The notes below the pieces were generated by a model. That model saw only the letters and a program-made list of their open reading frames with translations, was not told the DNA's origin and ran no database searches. A stretch of DNA of 5,458 nucleotides, taken from positions 1-5,458 of the forward strand of contig CALMZT010000107.1 in the NCBI GenBank assembly GCA_937870805.1, given 5' to 3'. The translations under genes and the position numbers were made by a program. This DNA is from an uncultured Chloroflexota bacterium. Lineage in GTDB: Bacteria > Chloroflexota > Anaerolineae > Aggregatilineales > Phototrophicaceae. Below, piece after piece: positions 1-4,786 of the stretch; position 1 is the first letter of the stretch; each line of letters starts with the position of its first letter.

Positions 1-2
1 AA

Positions 3-65
3 GCAGGGACACAGCCTTATTCAAGCCCTTCTTGATGCTTTACTTGGACTACCTCTCGTCCCTGC
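3..65. repeat. 8-bp inverted repeat GCAGGGAC / GTCCCTGC
   Basis: The arms GCAGGGAC (3-10) and GTCCCTGC (58-65) are perfect inverted copies separated by 47 bases. They could be the ends of a small element or arms of a loose stem-loop, but with eight bases and a long loop the match may be chance. The window starts at the first arm, so any larger structure is cut off. Confidence 0.25.
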
Positions 66-73
66 CTGAGTAG

Positions 74-292
74 TTACAAATTTTCATTCAAAAACCAGCT
101 CATAGCACCTTTGAGGAAATGGTTAAGCATTTCCTTGAAATGCGTAATGTAGTTGCCGCTCATGGAAATCGAAAGCCGCCTAAAAGGTTTTTAATCACCC
201 AAGATAATCTTTTTGAAATTCAACGATTTGCAAGCTCTCTAATATATCAAGCTATAGAGTCTCAGGTAAATCAAGATATTACAGCGACCTAA
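74..292 (+). pseudogene. C-terminal remnant of a HEPN-like protein
   Basis: An open frame runs from just after an in-frame TAG (71-73) to TAA (290-292). The first ATG is at 119, giving 57 residues. The segment LEMRNVVAAHGNR carries an Arg-Asn followed five residues later by His, matching the Rx4-6H motif of the last helices of HEPN domains (ribonucleases and nucleotide-transfer-associated proteins of toxin-antitoxin and abortive-infection systems). Only the final helices are present. The GAGG before ATG 119 is just 2 nt away, too close for a good ribosome site. The same frame is open from base 2 to the TAG, so this may be a longer gene broken by one nonsense change, or a fragment fused to unrelated DNA. 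The family assignment rests on one short motif. A genuine small protein is possible but less likely. Confidence 0.4.
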
Positions 293-405
293 AGCACATC
301 CAGTGTAGAGCAAACCTATAGGTACATTTCGACTACTAAATCCCATATAGCTGATACACTTCTAACGACACCAGGCACGAGTCACCGCCTGTAGTAAATA
401 AGTAA

Positions 406-427
406 GGGCGAACACATTGGTTCGCCC
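406..427 (-). terminator. Likely intrinsic terminator of rhlE (GGGCGAAC palindrome)
   Basis: GGGCGAAC (406-413) and GTTCGCCC (420-427) form a perfect 8-bp stem with a 6-base loop. It lies 32 bases past the helicase stop codon. Read on the minus strand it is followed by TTACTTATTTAC, a T-rich though interrupted tract, which suits an intrinsic terminator. An A-C mismatch followed by two more pairs lengthens the stem. From general knowledge, GTAGGGGCGAAC-type palindromes recur as dispersed repeats in many bacterial genomes, so this may also be one copy of such a family. Confidence 0.55.
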
Positions 428-459
428 CTACGCATTTTACTGATGACTATCAACTGCCC

Positions 460-1782
460 TTAGTACGAACGGCGTGTATCCATGCCCTTCGTGGGGCGCT
501 GCGGTTGGCGGCTGCCGTTGCCGTTGCGCTGGGATTGACTGGTGCCATTACCATTGCGCTGCGGCTGGTTGCTGTTGCGCGACTGCTGGTGATTACGTCC
601 ACCGTTCGGACGATTTTGCTGCGGCTGGGGAACCGACGCGCTCACCGTCGATTGGTAGGGATGATCGCTCACCACAGGCACACGCAGACGGATGAGCTTT
701 TCGATGTCGCGCAGATAAGCGCGTTCCTCAGAGTCGCAGAACGAAAAGGCGATGCCCGATGCGCCCGCGCGCGCCGTGCGCCCGATACGATGCACGTAGC
801 TTTCCGGCTCATTGGGCAGATCATAGTTGATGACGTGTGTCACGTCGTCCACGTCAATACCGCGCGCGGCGATGTCGGTTGCCACCAGCACGCGCGTCCT
901 GCCGGACTTGAAGTTCGCCAGCGCTTTTTCGCGGGCACTCTGCGACTTGTTGCCGTGAATGGCTTCCGCTTGAATGCGCGCTTGATCTAACTGCTGCACA
1001 AGCTTATTTGCGCCGTGCTTGGTACGGGTGAAGACCAGCACGCGGCGAATGGCTTTGTCACCCAGTAACAGGTGTTCCAGCAGCGCACGTTTGTCTTTCT
1101 TCTCCACAAAGAAGACAGATTGGTCGATTGTCTCTACCGTCGTTGCCTGCGGCACAACCGCGACGTGTACGGGGTTAATCAGGATGCGATCCGCGAGGTC
1201 TTGAATGTCCTGCGGCATCGTGGCGGAAAACAGCAGCGTTTGCCGTTTGGTGGGCAGCACCTGAATGATGCGGCGCACGTCATGGATGAACCCCATGTCC
1301 AGCATCCGATCCGCTTCATCGAGCACGAAAATCTCAATCGTGTTCAGGCGCATGATGCCCTGACTCATCAGATCGAGCAGGCGTCCCGGCGTTGCGACCA
1401 GAATGTCTGCGCCGCGCCGAAGGGCTTGTTCCTGCGGGTTTTGCCCCACGCCGCCGAAGATGACGATGTGCTTCAGCCCGGTATGGCGACCATACGTGGC
1501 GAAGCTGTCACCGATTTGTGTTGCCAACTCGCGCGTTGGCGAAAGTACCAGCGTGCGGATCACACCGCGCTGGCGGTTCTGGTTCGCCGCGACCATCCGC
1601 TGCAAGATGGGCAGCGCGAAGGCGGCGGTTTTGCCCGTTCCCGTTTGCGCGCAGCCGATCAAGTCTTTCCCCTCAAGAACGTGGGGGATGGCTTGCGCTT
1701 GAATGGGAGTGGGTTCGTCGTATCCTTCTGCACGCACGGCGCGCAGCAAAGGATCAATCAGTTTCAAATCTGAAAATTGCAT
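460..1782 (-). CDS. rhlE: DEAD-box ATP-dependent RNA helicase, RhlE type
   Basis: A complete 440-residue DEAD-box helicase that would unwind or remodel RNA duplexes with ATP in the cytoplasm, with family roles in cold adaptation, ribosome assembly and mRNA decay. All core motifs are visible: Q motif PTPIQ (about 24-28), Walker A AQTGTGKT (45-52), PTRELA (82-87), TPGR (131-134), DEAD (155-158), SAT (186-188), [10 protein letters not shown] (301-310) and [10 protein letters not shown] (331-340). The two RecA domains span about 1-210 and 220-365. The tail (about 375-440) is rich in Gln, Asn, Arg and Gly and contains 10-residue repeats of the form QxQRNGNGxx at 406 and 416, with a decayed third copy at 426, typical of basic RNA-binding tails of RhlE. 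The ATG start is supported by GAGG at 1788-1791. It stands alone between a candidate promoter (1917-1947) and a terminator (406-427). RhlE is preferred over CsdA or SrmB because of the short length and MQFSDLKL start. Confidence 0.93.
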   Translation of the reverse strand: MQFSDLKLIDPLLRAVRAEGYDEPTPIQAQAIPHVLEGKDLIGCAQTGTGKTAAFALPILQRMVAANQNRQRGVIRTLVLSPTRELATQIGDSFATYGRHTGLKHIVIFGGVGQNPQEQALRRGADILVATPGRLLDLMSQGIMRLNTIEIFVLDEADRMLDMGFIHDVRRIIQVLPTKRQTLLFSATMPQDIQDLADRILINPVHVAVVPQATTVETIDQSVFFVEKKDKRALLEHLLLGDKAIRRVLVFTRTKHGANKLVQQLDQARIQAEAIHGNKSQSAREKALANFKSGRTRVLVATDIAARGIDVDDVTHVINYDLPNEPESYVHRIGRTARAGASGIAFSFCDSEERAYLRDIEKLIRLRVPVVSDHPYQSTVSASVPQPQQNRPNGGRNHQQSRNSNQPQRNGNGTSQSQRNGNGSRQPQRPTKGMDTRRSY

Positions 1783-1805
1783 TTTTGCCTCAACATGGTT
1801 AATGG

Positions 1806-1829
1806 CATGTGCGCTGTATAGAGCACATG
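1806..1829 (-). promoter_or_regulatory. Hairpin in the rhlE mRNA leader
   Basis: CATGTGC (1806-1812) and GCACATG (1823-1829) are perfect inverted copies around a 10-base loop; two further pairs can form inside after one mismatch. On the minus-strand transcript the stem ends about 23 bases before the helicase ATG and leaves the GAGG ribosome site (1788-1791) exposed. Helicase mRNAs often have structured leaders that respond to cold or to the helicase itself, so a regulatory role is possible, but that is inference. Confidence 0.35.
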
Positions 1830-1916
1830 ATGATCGTTCAATGTGTTGAGCTTGACAGGGGAATTTAACGTGGAGGATTTAAACGCACATATCATCTCAA
1901 TCTTATTTCAAGGGTC

Positions 1917-1947
1917 ATTATATCACAGATTGTGCAAAAAGAAACAA
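1917..1947 (-). promoter_or_regulatory. Candidate extended -10 promoter of rhlE
   Basis: On the minus strand the sequence TGATATAAT (1925 down to 1917) combines a perfect TATAAT with the TGn extension of extended -10 promoters. The best -35 is weak: TTGTTT (1947-1942) at a 19-base spacing, which is acceptable for an extended -10 promoter. Transcription would start near 1910 and give a leader of about 128 bases containing the hairpin at 1806-1829. Confidence 0.45.
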
Positions 1948-2022
1948 GCGAGATGGTTTGGGAGTGGAGAAAAGTGTAGAGATACGTTTTCATATTTTGT
2001 GTCAGTTTTGGGCAGCGAAGAA

Positions 2023-2142
2023 GTGTCACAACCGTGCCTGTTGTGTCAGTGAAATGTGTTTGACACTCCTTTTAGTACGCCAGAGTCAGGCTAAGGGAGC
2101 GAAATCGTCAGAGTGGGTGACACAACGGGCACGGCACTGTCA
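2023..2142. repeat. Palindromic element with TGTCA boxes
   Basis: CCGTGCCTGTTGTGTCA (2032-2048) recurs inverted at 2118-2134 with 16 of 17 bases matching. Between them CTCCTTTTAG (2066-2075) and CTAAGGGAG (2091-2099) form a second, nested stem with one bulge and one wobble pair, so the whole unit could fold into one long hairpin or cruciform. Each arm is bounded by TGTCA/TGACA boxes 15 bases apart: 2024-2028 and 2044-2048 as direct copies on the left, 2118-2122 and 2138-2142 inverted on the right. Further copies lie at 2000-2004 and 2061-2065. This could be a miniature transposable element, an operator cluster or a structured RNA. No target duplication or coding region was found. Confidence 0.45.
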
Positions 2143-2231
2143 AAAAAGGTGTGTCGATTCGTATCATAAGACAGCAACTTCCGGATAAACTACATTGACT
2201 ATACATCGCATCACGATAACACAAAACGAGG

Positions 2232-2263
2232 CGCATTAGAGTTTCTTTTGGAACTTTAATGCG
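2232..2263. other. Strong 14-bp stem-loop
   Basis: Bases 2232-2245 pair with 2250-2263 to give a 14-bp stem including two G-U pairs (as read on the plus strand) and a TTTT loop. On the minus strand it is followed by GCCTCGTTTTGTG, which is only modestly T-rich, so it might be a back-up terminator some 245 bases past the exporter stop codon. The right arm can instead pair with CATCGCAT upstream at 2204-2211, because ATGCGATG occurs at 2259-2266. Confidence 0.45.
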
Positions 2264-2446
2264 ATGTGAAATGTAAGGGGTGTATTTTCTGGTGGGGATC
2301 GATCAAACAGCAGCGAGAAGAGTGGTTTACGATAGGTAGGAAAGCCCCGTGAAGCAAAGTCTGGCGCTGCGTTTTCATCGTTGAACGCCCGTCAAGCAGC
2401 TTATGTCCACTCAAATCCCCCTCCCGATGATTTTGCTGTAGAGTGA

Positions 2447-2490
2447 GGTCGGGTGACTAAATCTGAACTCAAGTATACCGTCACCCGACC
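2447..2490 (-). terminator. Stem-loop at the 3' end of the exporter gene
   Basis: GGTCGGGTGAC (2447-2457) and GTCACCCGACC (2480-2490) form a perfect, GC-rich 11-bp stem around a 22-base loop, starting 18 bases after the exporter TGA. The position is right for a transcript end, but on the minus strand the stem is followed by TCACTCTAC rather than a T run. It may therefore protect the 3' end of the mRNA or terminate only weakly. Confidence 0.45.
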
Positions 2491-2508
2491 ATCATGATTA
2501 ATCCGATC

Positions 2509-4245
2509 TCATATTTCTAGCTGCACATTGTACAGATTCGCGTAGGTGCCATTCAACGCGATTAACTCGTCATGCGTGCCCTGTTCATCAATCCCGTTAT
2601 CGGTTAAGACAACGATTCTTTGGGCATTTCTGACGGTTGACAGACGATGAGCGATGACCAGTGTGGTGCGGTTGTCGGTCAACCTCTCCAAGGAATCCTG
2701 AATGGCTTTTTCGCTCTCATTATCCAGAGCACTCGTCGCCTCATCAAAAATGATCACGGGCGGGTCTTTCAAAAAAACGCGCGCAATGCTCAGCCTTTGT
2801 TTTTGCCCGCCTGATAATTTGACGCCGCGCTGACCAATATCCGTATCGTAGCCATCGGGTAACGCCATGATAAAATCATGGGCATTCGCCTTTTTAGCGG
2901 CGTCAATGATTTCTTCCTGGCTGGCATCAGGCTTACCATAGCGGATATTGTCTGCGACGGTCCCGGCAAACAGATAGACATCCTGCTGGACAATGCCGAT
3001 GTTGCTTCTTAATGAGCGCAGGCTCACATCTCTGATATTCGTACCATCGAGCAGGATTTTCCCCTCAGTGACTTCATAAAAACGCGGGATTAGAGAACAG
3101 AGCGTTGTTTTACCGACTCCTGAAGACCCCACTAACGCGACATACTCTCCGGCTTTTATATCCAGAGAGAGGTTCTTGACGACGTAGTTATAGTCTTCTT
3201 TATACTTGAAGCATACCTCTTTAAATTCCACATTTCCCTGAACCTGCGTCAGTTCGCTGGCGTTGGGTGAGTCCTGAATATCTGGCTCGACCTCTAGAAT
3301 CTCCATGAAGCGGTTAAAACCCGTAATGCCTTCCTGATACAGCCGCGCGAGATTGGCAAATTTCTGAATCGGGTCAATAAGGATAGCCACAAACATCAAA
3401 TAGGTGAGCAAATCGGCTAAGTCCAGAGAGGCATTCACAATCGCAGCGCCACCAAAGATAATGACGGAAATGGTCAGAAGCTGTGTGAACGCCATCATCC
3501 CGCCGTAGAAGTACGCTTCACTTTTATAGCCGTCTCGTCTGCTGCCCACGAAACGGTTGTTTTCATAAGCAAACTTCCGTTTTTCAATGTCTTCGTTGGT
3601 AAAGGACTTGACAACGCGAATACCTGCAAGCGTATCTTCCACCTGTGCATTGATGTCACCGATGCGCTCCTTGCTTGCCGTTAAGGCAGCATTCATGCGT
3701 CGATTGAAATAGAGCGCATAAACCACCATGATCGGCATGAAGAGGAAGATAATCAACGTGAGGCTCACATTGATACTGAGCAAAATCACGAATGTGCCGA
3801 CAAACTTTAAGATCGCGATGATGGACTCTTCAGGACCATGATGATACAACTCGGAAAGGGCAAAGGTGTCATTGGTAATGCGATTCATGAGCTGCCCGGT
3901 TTTTTGTTCATCATAAAAACTAAACGATAGTTTTTGATAATGCTCAAACAACTCATTGCGCATATCCGCTTCCATCAGCGTGCCCATCATATGCCCCTGA
4001 TAGTCCACAAACGTGTTACAGGCGGTTTGAATGACCACCAATGCCAGCATGACAGCGCCCATCATGTAGATTTGTGAGCGTGCATCAGACGTCGGGTTTT
4101 GCAGTACATTCTGGGTAATGTACCTTGCGCACAAGGGCAGTATCAGGGTCGCTGCCGAGACAACAAACGCGCAGGCGATGTCGGCAAAAAATAGTCGCAG
4201 ATACGGTTTGTAGTAAGACAGAAATTTCCTGCTTCGAGAATTCAC
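2509..4245 (-). CDS. ABC exporter half-transporter (membrane domain fused to ATPase)
   Basis: A complete 578-residue protein of the type I exporter fold (MsbA/Sav1866/YknU group), working as a homo- or heterodimer in the cytoplasmic membrane to extrude lipid, peptide or drug-like compounds; the substrate cannot be told. The N-terminal half has about six membrane segments (roughly 17-39, 58-78, 143-157, 160-180, 248-271, 279-297). The ATPase half shows Walker A GSSGVGKTT (373-381), Q-loop Gln 421, signature LSGGQ (477-481), Walker B VIIFDE (497-502), D-loop SALD (505-508) and switch His 533, all intact, so it should be active. The GTG start is chosen because GAGG lies 8 bases upstream (4254-4257). 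No partner half-transporter is adjacent. Its base composition looks lower in GC than the helicase and amidase genes, and it resembles Firmicutes exporters, suggesting possible transfer. A leader with a possible attenuator precedes it. Confidence 0.92.
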   Translation of the reverse strand: MNSRSRKFLSYYKPYLRLFFADIACAFVVSAATLILPLCARYITQNVLQNPTSDARSQIYMMGAVMLALVVIQTACNTFVDYQGHMMGTLMEADMRNELFEHYQKLSFSFYDEQKTGQLMNRITNDTFALSELYHHGPEESIIAILKFVGTFVILLSINVSLTLIIFLFMPIMVVYALYFNRRMNAALTASKERIGDINAQVEDTLAGIRVVKSFTNEDIEKRKFAYENNRFVGSRRDGYKSEAYFYGGMMAFTQLLTISVIIFGGAAIVNASLDLADLLTYLMFVAILIDPIQKFANLARLYQEGITGFNRFMEILEVEPDIQDSPNASELTQVQGNVEFKEVCFKYKEDYNYVVKNLSLDIKAGEYVALVGSSGVGKTTLCSLIPRFYEVTEGKILLDGTNIRDVSLRSLRSNIGIVQQDVYLFAGTVADNIRYGKPDASQEEIIDAAKKANAHDFIMALPDGYDTDIGQRGVKLSGGQKQRLSIARVFLKDPPVIIFDEATSALDNESEKAIQDSLERLTDNRTTLVIAHRLSTVRNAQRIVVLTDNGIDEQGTHDELIALNGTYANLYNVQLEI

Positions 4246-4253
4246 AGAGTTTT

Positions 4254-4257
4254 CCTC
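4254..4257 (-). promoter_or_regulatory. Ribosome binding site deciding the GTG start of the exporter
   Basis: GAGG followed by AAAA on the minus strand lies 8 bases before GTG at 4245-4243. No ATG near this point in the frame has comparable support, so the GTG is preferred as start. Confidence 0.65.
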
Positions 4258-4316
4258 AAACAGATCAAGTGGCTAACGCAGCGGCAGTCGTCCGCTGAAG
4301 GCTCAGAGGCGAGAGG

Positions 4317-4358
4317 AAAAAACGCAGCAGTTATCATGAACCCTGTTCAAGGCAGCGT
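4317..4358 (-). terminator. Possible attenuator in the exporter leader
   Basis: On the minus strand ACGCTGC (4358-4352) can pair with GCTGCGT (4328-4322), one T-T mismatch inside, enclosing a small perfect hairpin TGAAC-AGG-GTTCA (4349-4337). The outer stem runs straight into six Ts (4322-4317), the hallmark of an intrinsic terminator. It lies about 70-110 bases upstream of the exporter start. A 10-codon frame (ATG at 4366, TGA ending at 4334, MVLRCLEQGS) runs through the 5' arm, and its GAGG is held in another hairpin, ACCTC/GAGGT (4368-4384). This suggests leader-peptide attenuation, as known for some drug-exporter genes, but the stem is short and the GAGG is only 2 bases from the ATG. Confidence 0.35.
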
Positions 4359-4399
4359 AGTACCATCACCTCACATCACGAGGTCGTCAGGCACATGTG

Positions 4400-4428
4400 G
4401 TTAAACTGGCACTTAGAGGAAATTACAA
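4400..4428 (-). promoter_or_regulatory. Weak candidate promoter of the exporter gene
   Basis: On the minus strand TTGTAA (4428-4423) and TTTAAC (4405-4400) are separated by 17 bases; each matches 4 of 6 consensus bases. Transcription from near 4393 would place the possible attenuator inside the leader. An alternative -10, GATAAT (4444-4439), has 5 of 6 matches but no -35. Confidence 0.25.
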
Positions 4429-4463
4429 CAAGAAGTAGATTATCTGAGGCTTTCAAATCGACT

Positions 4464-4535
4464 GGCGGTGGGTGCAAACCCGTGACGCCGGAGGATGTTA
4501 GACCTGCTCTGGATAATGTCTAAGCGCAGTGGAAT
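4464..4535 (+). promoter_or_regulatory. Segment resembling the 3' half of a TPP riboswitch
   Basis: ACCTGCTCTGGATAATG (4502-4518) differs by one base from the ACCTGATCTGGATAATG core of thiamine-pyrophosphate riboswitches, and AAGCGCAGTGGAA (4522-4534) resembles the AGCGTAGGGAA that follows it. This is the half that binds the pyrophosphate. The upstream part has a neat hairpin, GGCG-GT-GGGT-GCAA-ACCC-GTGA-CGCC (4464-4489), but no CTGAGA, the pyrimidine-binding motif. A 6-bp stem TTAGAC/GTCTAA (4498-4503, 4518-4523) would compete with the riboswitch fold. No plus-strand gene follows, so this is best read as a degenerate relic, a variant, or a coincidence. Confidence 0.35.
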
Positions 4536-4549
4536 ACAGGCGCGCCTGT
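4536..4549. repeat. 14-bp perfect palindrome
   Basis: ACAGGCGCGCCTGT is identical to its own reverse complement with no spacer. It could bind a dimeric protein or form part of the hairpin-rich zone; no gene-proximal position points to a specific role. Confidence 0.55.
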
Positions 4550-4642
4550 TTCGACAGCAAGTTGATAGATTGATGGATAACATTTTCGCGCCTCCTTTGC
4601 ACTTATGGGTATACAACAGCGAACATCCTAGCCTAAACAGAG

Positions 4643-4753
4643 TTTTCTGTCAAGCAGAAAAGGTCATGAAAACCCGTGAACGGGTTGGGTGCTGGAATTT
4701 TTCAACCTCTTCAGAGGTTTACCAATTCTCTGTTAGCTCTGGGTTTTGAACCC
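4643..4753. repeat. Row of four short perfect hairpins
   Basis: Four perfect inverted repeats follow each other: TTTTCTG/CAGAAAA (4643-4661, 5-base loop), AACCCG-TGAA-CGGGTT (4671-4686), AACCTC-TTCA-GAGGTT (4704-4719) and GGGTT-TTG-AACCC (4741-4753), starting 28, 33 and 37 bases apart. The second and third have the same AACC...GGTT design with complementary loops, as if in opposite orientation. On the minus strand the second stem ends in TTTT and lies about 100 bases past the amidase stop, so it may terminate that transcript. The rest is unexplained. Confidence 0.5.
4671..4686 (-). terminator. Possible terminator of the amidase gene
   Basis: On the minus strand AACCCG-TTCA-CGGGTT is followed by TTCATG, so the stem closes in a run of four Ts (two of them in the stem). 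It is the best terminator candidate downstream of the amidase stop codon (4787-4789), but the stem is only 6 bp. Confidence 0.35.
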
Positions 4754-4786
4754 GGAGCGGTAAACTGCGTAAGGTGAATTAATGAC

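Larger units (their letters stand above)
1..459. other. AT-rich left margin, mostly non-coding, with a gene remnant
   Basis: This stretch upstream of position 460 has no intact gene of normal size. It holds a HEPN-like C-terminal remnant (74-292, plus strand) and the terminator hairpin of the helicase gene (406-427). Between 293 and 405 I see only a 10-bp palindrome, ACCTATAGGT (314-323), and no coding signal. Base composition is visibly richer in A and T than the helicase gene beside it, as expected of degraded or acquired DNA. Confidence 0.6.
1783..2508. other. Non-coding gap between rhlE and the ABC exporter
   Basis: No convincing gene is present in these 726 bases: the open frames are short, lack good starts and match nothing I recognise. 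The gap contains the rhlE leader with a hairpin and candidate promoter, a palindromic element with repeated TGTCA boxes (2023-2142), a strong hairpin (2232-2263) and a stem-loop next to the exporter stop codon (2447-2490). From about 2267 to 2446 I see nothing distinct apart from a 51-codon stop-free stretch on the minus strand (2239-2391) with no start codon. Confidence 0.7.
4246..4786. other. Structured non-coding gap between exporter and amidase
   Basis: These 541 bases carry no gene I can support. An 84-codon plus-strand frame (4495-4749) overlaps several perfect hairpins and resembles no known protein. The gap has the exporter leader on the minus strand (to about 4430), a riboswitch-like segment on the plus strand (4464-4535), a 14-bp perfect palindrome (4536-4549) and four short hairpins (4643-4753). 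A small 6-bp hairpin, CAGCGG/CCGCTG, also lies at 4279-4297 near the exporter start. AAACCCGTG occurs three times (4476, 4670 and 4790, the last inside the end of the amidase gene). Confidence 0.65.

Noticed and set aside
505..1773. Several plus-strand open frames opposite the helicase
   Set aside because: They are antisense to a helicase with every motif intact, and their translations are Arg/Ala/Cys-rich with no family resemblance.
1843..2188. Plus-strand frames of about 70 codons in the rhlE-exporter gap
   Set aside because: Starts lack ribosome sites, the frames overlap the palindromic element, and the translations look random.
2239..2391. 51-codon stop-free stretch on the minus strand with a protein-like look (FPTYRKPLFSLLFD)
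   Set aside because: No start codon, it ends inside the hairpin at 2232-2263, and no family was recognised; at most a faint relic.
4351..4384. T-box-like string GGTGATGGTACTACG in the exporter leader
   Set aside because: It departs from the T-box consensus by an insertion and substitutions, no specifier stem was found, and T-boxes are not expected on exporters of this type.
4464..4511. Cobalamin riboswitch resemblance (GGGTGCAAACCC and AGACCTGC)
   Set aside because: The order and spacing of the B12 box do not fit and GCCACTG is missing; the TPP-like match is longer and better.
4495..4749. 84-codon plus-strand frame starting with ATG right after GGAGG
   Set aside because: The GGAGG touches the ATG, leaving no spacing, the frame runs through several perfect hairpins, and the protein matches nothing I know.
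4740..4755. tRNA T-arm-like sequence GGGTTCAAAACCC on the minus strand
   Set aside because: The stem has a mismatch and no matching acceptor or anticodon arms exist at the needed distance; the 5' part would overlap the amidase gene.
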